64,000 nt of DNA from Nocardioides sambongensis (GTDB taxonomy: Bacteria > Actinomycetota > Actinomycetes > Propionibacteriales > Nocardioidaceae): contig NZ_CP041091.1 in the NCBI RefSeq assembly GCF_006494815.1, positions 2,494,501 to 2,558,500 on the forward strand, given 5' to 3'. The position numbers were made by a program, and so were the translations under genes. The notes under the pieces were generated by a model. It did not search any database. It was not told where the DNA came from and saw nothing but the letters and a program-made list of their open reading frames with translations. Each line of letters starts with the position of its first letter. Positions within the stretch are counted from its first letter, which is position 1. Below, piece by piece: positions 1 to 8,514 of the stretch.

Positions 1-2340
1 GCAGGGTCACCCCGGCCTCGGAGACGCGGGCGCGCGCGGCGACCGCGTCCCGCTCGGCGCGGGCCGAGGCCGCCCGGGCCAGCAGGTAGGCGGCCGCGGG
101 CGGGACCGTGGCCCCCACCGCCACCACGACGGCCGCCGCGGGCAGCACCCACCCGGCGAAGGCGATCGCGACGGCCACCGTGATCAGGTAGCCGCGGACC
201 GGGATCCGCACCCGGATCTCCTCGTCCACCACCACGTCGACGTCGTCGACCACCCCGGCCAGCAGGTCGCCGCGGCGTCGGCCGAGCGCGCCGGGGGTGA
301 GCGGCACGAGGGCGTCGTACATCTCCACCCGGCGGCGGGCCAGCAGCCGCAGCGCGGCGTCGTGGGACCAGAGCCGCTCGACGTAGCGCAGGACCGGCCG
401 GCCGATGCCGAACGCGCGGACGCTGACCACGGCGACCAGCAGGGTGAGCACCGGCGGGTGGGTGGACGCCTGCACGATCAGCCAGCCGGCGGTCGCGGTC
501 AGCGCGACGCCGCAGACCGAGGCCAGCCCGCCCAGCACGGTCGCGCCCCACAGGCCGCGGCGCGGATCGGTGCTGTCCGGCTCGTCCGGGTCCTGCGCGG
601 TGCGCGCCCGCTCCGGCGCCGCCACCGGAACCGGAGCGGCGGCACCGGCCGCACCGGCCGGCAGGGGCGCGTGCGGGCTCAGCTCCAGGACGTGGTCGGC
701 ACGGTCGACCAGCTCGGGCCGGTGAGCCACGACGACCACCGCACGGTCCTCGGCCAGCCCGGTGACCACCTCGGCGATCACCGCGGAGGTCTCCTCGTCC
801 AGGTGCGCGGTGGGCTCGTCGAGCAGCACCCACGGGCGGTCGGCGAGCACGATCCGGGCCAGCGCCAGCCGGGCGCGCTCCCCCGCGGACAGGTCGGCAC
901 CGTCCTCCCCCAGGGGTGCGTCCAGGCCGGCGGGCAGCGCCCGGATCCGGTCGGCGAGGGCGACCCTCCCCAGCACCTGCCAGAGCCGCTCGTCCGTCGC
1001 GTCGGGCTCCGCCACCCGCAGGTTCGCGCCGATGCTGCCCGGGAGGAAGACCGGTCGCTGCGGGAGGAGGGCGATGTCGCGGCGCCAGGCCTCGCCGCCG
1101 ACGGGGGTGCCGTCGCGCAGCAGCCGTCCGCCGGTCGGCTCGAGCAGTCCGGCGATCACGGTGAGCAGGGTCGACTTGCCGCACCCCGACGGACCCACCA
1201 GGGCGGTGAGCCCGCGGGCCGGCACCACCGCGTGCACGCCGTCGAGCGCGGCCACGGACCGTCCCGGGCGCAGCACGGACACCCCGTCGACCGCCAGCGG
1301 GGCGGTGGGATCCCCCGATCCCCGACGGCACCGCCGGTGCCGGTCACCGCTGCCGCCCGCTCCTCCAGGTCGCCGATCGCCGCGAACGTCTCGGCACCCT
1401 CGGCGCTGGCGTGGAACTCGGCGCCGACCCGGCGCAGCGGCCAGTAGGCCTCCGGGGCGAGCAGCAGCACCACCAGAGCCGTGGAGAGTTCCAACCCGCC
1501 ACCGGCGAGCCGGACGCCGACGGTGACGGCGACCAGCGCCACCGACAGCGTGGCGACCAGCTCGAGCACCGCCGAGGAGGCGAAGGCGGTGCGCAAGGTG
1601 CCCAGCGAGGCCACCCGGTAGCGGTCGGTCAGGGCGCCGATCCTGGGCGACTGGGCGCGGGCGCGGCGGAAGCCGACCAGCGTCGGCAGACCCCGTACGA
1701 CGTCCACGAAGTGCCCCGACAGCGACTCCATCGCGCGCCACTGCGCTGCGGCACGGTCCCGGGTGGCCAGTCCGACCAGGGCCGCGAAGACCGGGACCAG
1801 CGGCAGGGTGAGCACCACGATCAACGCGCTGAGCAGGTCCTGGGTGGCGATCGCGACCACGGTGAGGGCCGGCACCACCCCGGCCAGCACCAGCGCCGGG
1901 AGGTAGCGGGTGAGGTAGGGCTCGGCGGCGGCCACGCCGCGGCCGAGCAGGGTCGCGGCGGCACCGGTGCTGCCGACGTCGGCGCCGTGCGCGCGCAGCC
2001 TGGCCAGCGCCGACCCGCCGCGGCGGCGCAGGTCACCGGAGACGGCGGCGGCCGCACGGGCCGCAGCGGTGTCGGTCAGTGCTCCGGCACCGGCCCGCAG
2101 GGCCAGCAGCGCCACCACCGCCAGCGCCCAGCCGCCGACGGTCCCGGTCGCGGTCGCGTCGTCGAGGGCAGCGACGATCAGGCCGGTGATCACCCAGGCC
2201 TGGACGATGACCAGGACCCCGGAGACCACCGCCGACCCGAGCAGCGCGACCAGCGCCCCGCGGGCGCTGCGCAGCTGGCGCAGCACCCGCGGGTCGGTGG
2301 GACGCACGGCGCCGCTGGACGACCTCGTGCTGTCGGCCAC
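1..2340 (-). CDS. cydD: CydDC fused thiol-exporter ABC protein, 3' end cut by window edge, one apparent frameshift
   Basis: ABC exporter that moves cysteine and glutathione-type thiols out of the cytoplasm and is needed to assemble cytochrome bd. The N-terminal half has about six membrane helices. It is followed by an ATPase domain with Walker [10 protein letters not shown] (near 1180), signature LSAGERARLALAR and Walker B LLDEPTAHLDE. Without a stop, a linker then leads into a second membrane domain of CydC type (near 570 to 1), so CydD and CydC are one polypeptide as in Streptomyces. The membrane and ATPase parts lie in different frames: adding one base to the C run at 1312-1316 joins them, so the break is probably a sequencing error. 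It starts 3 bases after cydB and ends the cyd operon. The CydC ATPase lies outside the window. Confidence 0.88.
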
Positions 2341-2343
2341 GCC

Positions 2344-3378
2344 TCAGCCGTCGGCCGGGCCGGCGGCCAGGGTGGCCTGCGGGATGTGGTGCACCGCGAT
2401 CCGCTTGCGGAAGACCCAGTAGGTCCAGCCCTGGTACAGCAGCACCAGCGGCGTGAAGACCACCGCGACCCAGGTCATGATCTTCAGCGTGTAGGCGGTC
2501 GCCGCGGCGTTGGTGGTGGTCAGCGAGGTGCCGTCGGCCAGCGTCGTCGGCATCACGTCCGGGAAGAGCGCCACGAAGAGGCCCGCGACGGCCATCCCGA
2601 TCGCCAGGAAGGTGCCCAGGAAGCCCCAGCCCTCCCTGCCCTGCGCCGCGGCGAGCAGTCCGCCCACCAGCGCCAGGGCGGCCAGCACGAAGAGCACCGC
2701 CGATCCGGCGCTGCCGCTGTCCACCTGGGTCCAGACCAGGAACGCGACGGCCAGCACCGCGGCCACCGCACCCAGGCGCAACGCCAGGCGTCGCGCCTCG
2801 AGCCGGATCGGTCCGTCGGTCTTGAGGCCCACGAACAGCGCGCCGTGCACCAGGAAGAGGCTGAGCGTGGTCAGTCCGCCGAGCAGCGCGTAGGGGTTCA
2901 GCAGCTCCCAGAAGCCGCCGACGTACTCCAGGTCCGCGTCGATCTTCACGCCGTGCACGATGTTGGCGAAGGCCACGCCCCACAGGAACGCAGGGACCAC
3001 GGAGCCGAAGAAGATCGCGATGTCCCAGCGCTTGCGCCAGGTCGGGTCGTCGCGCTTGGCGCGGTACTCGAAGGCCAGGCCGCGCACGATCAGGGCCACC
3101 AGGATGAGCAGCAGCGGCAGGTAGAAGCCGCTGAAGAGCGTGGCGTACCACTCCGGGAAGGCCGCGAAGGTCGCGCCGCCGGCGACCAGCAGCCAGACCT
3201 CGTTGCCGTCCCAGATCGGGCCGATGGTGTTGATCATGACCCGGCGCTCGGGCGCTTCCGAGCTCTTGCCGCCGAGCACCGGCAGCAGCATGCCGACGCC
3301 GAAGTCGAAGCCCTCCAGGCAGAAGTAGCCGATCCAGAAGAAGGCGATGACGATGAACCAGACAGTGGTGAGTTCCAT
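2344..3378 (-). CDS. cydB: Cytochrome bd ubiquinol oxidase subunit II (CydB)
   Basis: Subunit II of the cytochrome bd quinol oxidase, the high-affinity terminal oxidase that reduces O2 to water in the membrane at low oxygen. It is 344 residues with about eight or nine hydrophobic segments. The N-terminus, ending in GYFCLEGFDFGVG, and the internal GPIWDGNEVWLL motif are typical of CydB. The length matches the family (about 340-380). It lies 24 bases after cydA and 3 bases before cydDC, so the three genes form one minus-strand operon. The ATG is preceded by a GGAGAAAATCACC-type ribosome site. No frame problem was seen. Confidence 0.96.
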   Translation of the reverse strand: MELTTVWFIVIAFFWIGYFCLEGFDFGVGMLLPVLGGKSSEAPERRVMINTIGPIWDGNEVWLLVAGGATFAAFPEWYATLFSGFYLPLLLILVALIVRGLAFEYRAKRDDPTWRKRWDIAIFFGSVVPAFLWGVAFANIVHGVKIDADLEYVGGFWELLNPYALLGGLTTLSLFLVHGALFVGLKTDGPIRLEARRLALRLGAVAAVLAVAFLVWTQVDSGSAGSAVLFVLAALALVGGLLAAAQGREGWGFLGTFLAIGMAVAGLFVALFPDVMPTTLADGTSLTTTNAAATAYTLKIMTWVAVVFTPLVLLYQGWTYWVFRKRIAVHHIPQATLAAGPADG

Positions 3379-3402
3379 GGTGATTTTCTCCGTTCCGTCG
3401 GC

Positions 3403-4863
3403 TCAGTAGGCGAAGGCCAGCGGCCGGTCGGGATCACTGTCGTCGTCGCGTCGTTCGGGTTCGGCGAACGGCTCCGCGCCCTTGCGGATGTAGGTGAACA
3501 GCAGCTTCAGCTCGACGACCGCGAGGGCGCCGTAGAGCAGGGTGAAGACGATCAGCGAGGTGAGCACCTCGGCGGTCGTGGTGCCCGGCGAGACGGCGTG
3601 CTCGGTGGTCATCAGGCCGAACACCGCCCACGGCTGGCGCCCGGTCTCGGTGAAGATCCAGCCCATCGAGTTGGCGAAGAGCGGCATCAGCGGGAGCGCG
3701 ACCGCCACCGGCAGCCAGAACCTGCCCTTCGGGGTCCGGCCCTTGCGGGTCACCCAGAGGATCGCCGCCGCACCGAGGGCTCCGGCGACGCCGAGGCCGA
3801 TCATCCAGCGGAACGTCCAGTAGGTCAGCGGGATGTAGGGGGTGTAGTCACCCGGCGAGTAGTAGGTGGCCCCGGGATCCTGCCCGTAGGTCTCCATGTA
3901 CTGCTCGCGCAGGTCGTTGATCCCCTCGACCTCGCCGTCCCAGGTGCCGGTGGCCAGGAAGGAGAGCAGGTGCGGCGAGGTGATCGCCCACTTCTCCTCG
4001 CTGCCGTCCGGCGTACCGACGGTCAGCCAGGAGAACGAGGCCGGCTGCTCGGTCTCGTAGAGCGCCTCGGCGGCCGCCATCTTCATCGGCTGCACCTCGG
4101 TCATCACCTTGCCCTGGAAGTCGCCGCTGACCGCGACGCCCAGCCCGGCGATCAGCACCACCCAGGCACCGCTGCGCAGCGCCTTGCGATACATCGGGCC
4201 GTCCTCGTCGAGGGTGGCCGGGGCCTCGGCACCGCGCTTGCGGATCAGCTGCCAGAAGGCGACCGCGACCACGAACGCCCCGGCGGTCATGTAGGCGGCG
4301 AAGAGGGTGTGCGGGAAGGTCACCATCTGCACCTTGTTGGTGAGCACGGCGACGATGTCGGTCAGCTCGGCGCGCCCGGTCTCGGGGTTGAACGCGTAGC
4401 CGACCGGGTGCTGCATCCAGGAGTTGGCCGCCAGGATGAAGTACGCCGACATCAGCGTGCCGATGTGGACGATCCACATGCAGGCGGCGTGGAGCTTGCC
4501 GGGGAGCCGGTCCCACCCGAAGATCCACAGGCCCAGGAAGGTGGACTCCAGGAAGAAGGCGAGCAGGCCCTCGATGGCCAGCGGTGCCCCGAAGACGTCA
4601 CCGACGAAGCGGGAGTAGTCGCTCCAGTTCATCCCGAACTGGAACTCCTGCACGATCCCGGTCACCACGCCGATCGCGAAGTTGATCAGGAACAGCTTGC
4701 CGAAGAACTTGGTCAGGCGGAGGTACTCCTGCTTGCGCGTGCGGAGCCATGCCGTCTCGTAGGCCGCCACCATCGCCGAGAGCCCGATCGTGATCGGGAC
4801 GAAGAGGAAGTGGTAGACGGTCGTGATCGCGAACTGCCAACGTGCGATGTCCAAGGGATCCAC
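3403..4863 (-). CDS. cydA: Cytochrome bd ubiquinol oxidase subunit I (CydA)
   Basis: Haem-bearing and quinol-oxidising subunit I of cytochrome bd. The 486-residue protein opens with RWQFAITTVYHFLFVP, where His18 corresponds to the E. coli haem b595 ligand. It keeps the Glu-bearing LLAFFLESTFLGLW helix and the GWIFTETGRQPW signature near the quinol loop. The short overall length fits the short-Q-loop form usual in actinobacteria. The chosen start is GTG at 4863, because a TAGATT -10 box lies seven bases upstream (leaderless pattern). An alternative TTG nine bases inside has AAAGGTGG just before it and cannot be excluded. First gene of the cydAB-cydDC operon. Confidence 0.95.
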   Translation of the reverse strand: MDPLDIARWQFAITTVYHFLFVPITIGLSAMVAAYETAWLRTRKQEYLRLTKFFGKLFLINFAIGVVTGIVQEFQFGMNWSDYSRFVGDVFGAPLAIEGLLAFFLESTFLGLWIFGWDRLPGKLHAACMWIVHIGTLMSAYFILAANSWMQHPVGYAFNPETGRAELTDIVAVLTNKVQMVTFPHTLFAAYMTAGAFVVAVAFWQLIRKRGAEAPATLDEDGPMYRKALRSGAWVVLIAGLGVAVSGDFQGKVMTEVQPMKMAAAEALYETEQPASFSWLTVGTPDGSEEKWAITSPHLLSFLATGTWDGEVEGINDLREQYMETYGQDPGATYYSPGDYTPYIPLTYWTFRWMIGLGVAGALGAAAILWVTRKGRTPKGRFWLPVAVALPLMPLFANSMGWIFTETGRQPWAVFGLMTTEHAVSPGTTTAEVLTSLIVFTLLYGALAVVELKLLFTYIRKGAEPFAEPERRDDDSDPDRPLAFAY

Positions 4864-4865
4864 CT

Positions 4866-4883
4866 TTGTGAATCTATTCTCAA
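4866..4883 (-). promoter_or_regulatory. Rex-like operator overlapping the cydA -10 box
   Basis: The sequence TTGTGAATCTATTCTCAA is an inverted repeat (TTGTGAA, four bases, TTCTCAA). It differs from the Rex consensus TTGTGAAnnnnTTCACAA at one position. On the minus strand the -10 box TAGATT (4871-4876) lies inside it, seven bases before the cydA GTG. Rex is the NADH/NAD+-sensing repressor of cytochrome bd operons in Streptomyces (established). Binding here would block RNA polymerase, so derepression when NADH rises is the inferred control. Confidence 0.72.
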
Positions 4884-4930
4884 AGTCTGCTTGTGCATAA
4901 GTCCGCAGGACCTGTGGTCGTGTGACCTTG

Positions 4931-4969
4931 GTCCCTCAGGGACTCTTGCAGCAGTCCCTCGGGACTCTT
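4931..4969. promoter_or_regulatory. Twin GTCCC/GGGAC palindromes between cydA and the DUF1206 gene
   Basis: Two near-identical 16-17 bp units, GTCCCTCAGGGACTCTT (4931-4947) and GTCCCTCGGGACTCTT (4954-4969), each contain an inverted repeat (GTCCCTcAGGGAC; AGTCCCtcGGGACT). Their centres lie about 22-23 bp apart, two helical turns, so a protein could bind both on one face. The half-sites resemble the GGGAC/GTCCC arms of DosR/DevR-type hypoxia boxes, but the arms are in the opposite order and the identity of the regulator is open. They lie in the divergent region between the cyd operon and the gene starting at 5028. Confidence 0.5.
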
Positions 4970-5027
4970 CGCCACGCATCAACGTCAGCGATGATGCCAC
5001 CACCACACCGGACGAGGGAGAGCATCG

Positions 5028-5846
5028 ATGGGCGTTTCCGAGGAGGCCGGGCGACTCGGCCGGCAGGCAGACCGCAGCGACTGGACCGATCGCGCCGCCC
5101 GGGCGGGGCTGGTCGCCTACGGCGTCGTCCACCTGGTGATCGGCGTGCTGGCGGTGCAGCTGGCGTTCGGCGACCGCTCCGGCTCCTCCGACGCCACCGG
5201 CGCGTTGCAGGCGCTGGCCGAGCAGCCCTTCGGGAAGCTGATCCTGTGGATCGTCGTCGTCGGGCTGTTCCTGCTCGTGCTCTGGCAGGCGCTGGAGGCC
5301 GCTGTCGGCTTCCGCGACGAGGACGGCCTGGAGCGCGTCCGGCACCGCGTGGCGGCCGCGGGGAAGGCGCTGGTCTACGGGTTCCTCGGCGTCACCGGGG
5401 TGCAGATCGCGTCCGGCTCCGGAGGGGGTGGTGGCGGCGGCACCGACTCGATGACCGCGAAGCTGATGGACGCCCCCGGCGGCCAGCTGATGGTCGGGGC
5501 GGTCGGCGTCGCGATCATCGGGTTCGGCGGCTACCTGGTCTGGCGGGGATGGTCCGACAAGGTGCCCGAGGACCTCTCCGCGTCCGGCACCCGCACCGCG
5601 GGGCGGATCGCGGTCGGCCTGGGCCGGGTCGGCCACACCGCCAAGGGTGTCGCCTTCGGGATCGTCGGGGTGCTCTTCGTCAACGCGGCGGTGCAGCACC
5701 AGCCGAAGGAGTCCGGCGGACTGGACCAGGCGCTGCGCGAGGTGCTCGACCAGCCGTTCGGCCCGGCCCTGCTGTGCCTGATCGCCGCCGGGATCGGCTC
5801 CTACGGTCTCTTCGCGCTGGCCCAGGCGCGCTACTTCACGCGGTAG
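5028..5846 (+). CDS. DUF1206 family membrane protein
   Basis: A 272-residue membrane protein of the DUF1206 family, whose function is unknown. Three successive units of about 75 residues each carry two hydrophobic segments: ARAGLVAYGVVHLVIGVLA, then AAGKALVYGFLGVTGVQIA, then VGHTAKGVAFGIVGVLFV mark the starts. A glycine-rich loop joins units one and two. The ATG at 5028 follows GAGGGAGAGCATCG, a good ribosome site. It is divergent from cydA and shares the intergenic palindromes, which hints at co-regulation with respiration, but this is inference. Confidence 0.85.
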   Translation: MGVSEEAGRLGRQADRSDWTDRAARAGLVAYGVVHLVIGVLAVQLAFGDRSGSSDATGALQALAEQPFGKLILWIVVVGLFLLVLWQALEAAVGFRDEDGLERVRHRVAAAGKALVYGFLGVTGVQIASGSGGGGGGGTDSMTAKLMDAPGGQLMVGAVGVAIIGFGGYLVWRGWSDKVPEDLSASGTRTAGRIAVGLGRVGHTAKGVAFGIVGVLFVNAAVQHQPKESGGLDQALREVLDQPFGPALLCLIAAGIGSYGLFALAQARYFTR

Positions 5847-5852
5847 CGCGCC
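5825..5852. terminator. Stem-loop at the 3' end of the DUF1206 gene
   Basis: Arms GGCGCGCTAC (5825-5834) and GTAGCGCGCC (5843-5852) pair perfectly over ten bases around an eight-base loop. The second arm contains the DUF1206 stop codon. It sits between two convergent genes, so it can act as a terminator in both directions. No clear T tract follows. Confidence 0.5.
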
Positions 5853-5868
5853 CGGGCTCCAGCTCGCC

Positions 5869-7059
5869 TCAGCGCGCCAGGAGCACGGCCGAGCCGTGCC
5901 CGAAGAGGCCCTGGTTGGCGGTGATGCCGACCTTGGCCCCCTCCACCTGACGGCCCGTCGCCTGCCCGCGCAGCTGCCAGGTGAGCTCGCAGACCTGCGC
6001 GATCGCCTGGGCGGGCACCGCTTCGCCGAAGCAGGCCAGGCCACCCGAGGGGTTGATCGGGATCCGGCCACCGATGGTGGTCTCGCCGGCGCGCAGCAGA
6101 GCCTCGGCCTCGCCGCGCCCGCACAGCCCGAGATCCTCGATCCAGTCCAGCTCGAGGGCGGTGGAGAGGTCGTAGACCTCCGCCACGTCCACGTCCGTCG
6201 GCCCGATCCCGGCCTCCTCGTAGGCGGCCCGGGCGATCGACTCCTTGAAGGTGAGGTCGTTCGCGCCGGTGACCGCCGAGCAGTCGGTGGACAGCAACGG
6301 CATGTCGATCACCGTGTTCGGGAACGTCGGGGTGACGGTGGAGACCGCCTCCACCCGCACCGGGTCCACCAGACCGTGCTTCTCGGCGTAGTCCAGGCTG
6401 GTCAGCACCACCGCGGCCGCGCCGTCGGAGGTAGCGCAGATGTCGAGCAGGTGCAGCGGGTCGGAGACCACCGGCGAGGCGAGGACGTCCTCGACCGACG
6501 ACTCCTTGCGGAAGCGCGCGTTCGGGTTCTCCAGGCCGTGGCGCGCGTTCTTCACCTTCACCTGGGCGAAGTCCTCGCTGGTCGCGCCGTAGAGGTCCAT
6601 CCGGCGGCGCGCGTAGAGCGCGAAGTACGCCGGGTTGGTCATCCCGAGCAGCCGGAACCGCAGCCAGTCCGGGTCGTTCCACCGCTCACCGGCGTTCGGC
6701 GCCAGGAAGCCCTTGGGCGTGGTGTCCGCCCCGACCACCAGCGCGACGTCGCTCAGCCCGGCCAGGATCCGGGTGCGGGCGGTGTCGATGGCCTGCGCAC
6801 CCGTCGCGCAGGCCGCGTACGACGTCGCGATCCGCGCGCCGTTCCAGCCCAGTGCCTGCGCGAAGGTCGAGCCCGCGACGTAGCCCGCGTAGCCGTTGCG
6901 GACGGTCTCCCCGCCGACCACGAAGTCGACGTCGGACCAGGCCACGCCGGCATCGCTCAACGCCGCGCGGGCGGCGTGCACGCCGTACTCGACGAAGTTG
7001 CGGCCCCACTTGCCCCACGGGTGCATGCCCGCGCCGGCCACGGCGATCGCGTTGCTCAT
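5869..7059 (-). CDS. Thiolase-fold protein (lipid-transfer protein / acetyl-CoA acetyltransferase-like)
   Basis: A 396-residue member of the SCP2-thiolase/lipid-transfer group. The N-terminal half carries the Cys motif in ATSYAACATGAQAID, and the C-terminal half has INPSGGLACFGEAVPAQ and ANQGLFGHGSAVLL. Such proteins either cleave or condense acyl-CoA, or act as aldolases in steroid side-chain breakdown when paired with a DUF35 protein. The upstream gene is exactly such a DUF35 partner and overlaps by one base (TGATG), so a two-subunit complex is likely. An open frame continues upstream of the ATG at 7059, but that part is antisense to the neighbour's frame. Substrate unknown. Confidence 0.85.
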   Translation of the reverse strand: MSNAIAVAGAGMHPWGKWGRNFVEYGVHAARAALSDAGVAWSDVDFVVGGETVRNGYAGYVAGSTFAQALGWNGARIATSYAACATGAQAIDTARTRILAGLSDVALVVGADTTPKGFLAPNAGERWNDPDWLRFRLLGMTNPAYFALYARRRMDLYGATSEDFAQVKVKNARHGLENPNARFRKESSVEDVLASPVVSDPLHLLDICATSDGAAAVVLTSLDYAEKHGLVDPVRVEAVSTVTPTFPNTVIDMPLLSTDCSAVTGANDLTFKESIARAAYEEAGIGPTDVDVAEVYDLSTALELDWIEDLGLCGRGEAEALLRAGETTIGGRIPINPSGGLACFGEAVPAQAIAQVCELTWQLRGQATGRQVEGAKVGITANQGLFGHGSAVLLAR

Positions 7060-7514
7060 CAGGCCACCTCCGCCTGCTCGTCCGAGACCGGCTTCCAGCG
7101 CCAGATGCTGCGCTCGCCGGTCTCGTCGGTGTTCAGGGTCTCCACGACCACCTCGACCTCGTCGCCGACCTTCAGGTCGGCCACGCCGAAGCCGTCGGCG
7201 ACCTGGCCGAGGACGACGAGGCCCTCGGGCAGCTCGACCGCGGCCAGCGCGAAGGGCTGGAACGGATCGGTGGCCGGGACGAACGGCGCCGGCGGCTGGT
7301 ACTGGGCGTCGGTGTAGGACCACACCACGCCCCGGCGGGAGAGCGGGACGGTCTCGTTCTCGGTCCCCGAGCAGGCCGGGTTCCGGCAGAAGCTCGCGGC
7401 GTCGGAGGACACCGGCGGAAACACCAGGTTGGCGCAGTCGGTGCAGCGGGACGCGAGGAGCGTGGGCTCCTCCCCCGTGGTGAACCAGCCGTCGACGGCG
7501 GGCGTGGCGGTCAT
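7059..7514 (-). CDS. Zn-ribbon / OB-fold (DUF35) partner protein
   Basis: A 151-residue protein with an N-terminal zinc ribbon (CTDC, then CRNPAC) and a C-terminal OB-fold of the DUF35 type (SRRGVVWSYTDAQY, then LPEGLVVLGQVADG). DUF35 proteins bind acyl-CoA and form complexes with thiolase-fold enzymes, for example ChsH2 with Ltp2 in sterol side-chain degradation. Here the stop overlaps the thiolase start by one base. ATG at 7514 follows GGGAGAG. No other lipid genes are nearby, so the pathway cannot be told from context. Confidence 0.85.
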   Translation of the reverse strand: MTATPAVDGWFTTGEEPTLLASRCTDCANLVFPPVSSDAASFCRNPACSGTENETVPLSRRGVVWSYTDAQYQPPAPFVPATDPFQPFALAAVELPEGLVVLGQVADGFGVADLKVGDEVEVVVETLNTDETGERSIWRWKPVSDEQAEVA

Positions 7515-7616
7515 CTCTCTCCCTGACTCTCCCGGACTAGAACTCGTTGCACCGTAGATCCAATCCGCGCCGCTGTGGGCGGATGTCCTGCCCAGCGGAC
7601 ACGGACCGCACCACGC

Positions 7617-8468
7617 TCAGCAGGCCGGCCGGAACGCCTTCGCCGCCGGTCCGCGTCGGGTCAGCGCGCCGAGGGTGAGGGCGATCGTCACCCGGTCGGT
7701 CGGGATCAGCAGGTGCTCGGAGAACGCCGCGGGGCACTTGTCCTGGATGGTGACGTTGGTGGTCCGCGGGCCGGGCTTCAGATAGCCGGAGGTGTGCGGA
7801 ACGACGACCTCGTCGTAGCGCGTGGTGATCTGGGTGTAGCTGACCCGCCCGGGCGTCTCGTCCCCGGCGTTGAGCCGCTCCAGGAACGCCGAGCCCGCCG
7901 TCTGCTGCTGGCAGGAGACGCAGATCAGGCCGATCAGCCGGTCGGTGAGCGCCTGGGTCGGCGCGAGCAGTGCGGTGCCGTGGTTGGACGGGGCGATGCC
8001 GACCAGGTCGTCGACGTACCGGGTGCCGCCGAGGAACTTCAGGTAGTAGCGCGGCATCATCCCGCCCTGGGAGTGGCCGACCAAGGAGACCTTCGCGGCC
8101 CCGGTTGCCCGGCGGACGCGGGCGACGTACCGCTTCAGCTGGCGGGCGGAGGCGACCACGTCGTCGGTGCCCCGGTTGCCGTAGTCGAGCGAGAAGACGC
8201 AGAAGCCCTTCGCCAGCAGGGCGGCCGACAACGGCTCCAGCAGGTGCCGCCGGTCGCCGAACGTGCCGTGCACCAGCACCACCGGCGTCGGGCGCCGGGC
8301 GGTCGGGGCGCACGTCCAGTCGTTGACGCCGGCGACGTCACCCTCGGGGGCCGTCGGCAGCTCGGGCAGGACGGTCTCACCGGCCGCCGCCGGCGACGCC
8401 GGGGCCAGGGAGAGCAGGACGGCGAGCGAGGCGAGGACGGCGAGCGGCCAGGCGATCACGGGGCGCAT
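7617..8468 (-). CDS. Secreted alpha/beta-hydrolase lipase
   Basis: A 283-residue exported lipase or esterase. A signal peptide (MRP, a hydrophobic stretch, then ASPAAAG) precedes an alpha/beta-hydrolase domain. It shows the oxyanion segment VVLVHGTFGDR, nucleophile elbow GHSQGG, a likely acid in TRYDEVVVP and a likely histidine in SEHLLIP. Cysteine pairs (DWTC, ICVSC, DKC, final C) suggest extracellular disulfides, as in Streptomyces-type triacylglycerol lipases. It is a singleton between the DUF35 gene and vanW; natural substrate unknown. Confidence 0.88.
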   Translation of the reverse strand: MRPVIAWPLAVLASLAVLLSLAPASPAAAGETVLPELPTAPEGDVAGVNDWTCAPTARRPTPVVLVHGTFGDRRHLLEPLSAALLAKGFCVFSLDYGNRGTDDVVASARQLKRYVARVRRATGAAKVSLVGHSQGGMMPRYYLKFLGGTRYVDDLVGIAPSNHGTALLAPTQALTDRLIGLICVSCQQQTAGSAFLERLNAGDETPGRVSYTQITTRYDEVVVPHTSGYLKPGPRTTNVTIQDKCPAAFSEHLLIPTDRVTIALTLGALTRRGPAAKAFRPAC

Positions 8469-8514
8469 GCCCTGCCCAACGGCCGAGCATGACCGCGGTC
8501 ACGCGTGGTCGTGC

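Noticed and set aside
1411..5139. Very long plus-strand open frame (1242 codons) opposite the cyd operon
   Set aside because: It is the antisense of cydDC, cydB and cydA, with Gln/Arg/Gly/His-rich composition and no motif; long shadow frames are usual at this GC content.
5869..7323. Longer thiolase with about 88 extra N-terminal residues
   Set aside because: The extension lies inside the DUF35 gene in another frame and is Arg/Gly-rich; the ATG at 7059 gives the normal thiolase N-terminus and a TGATG junction.
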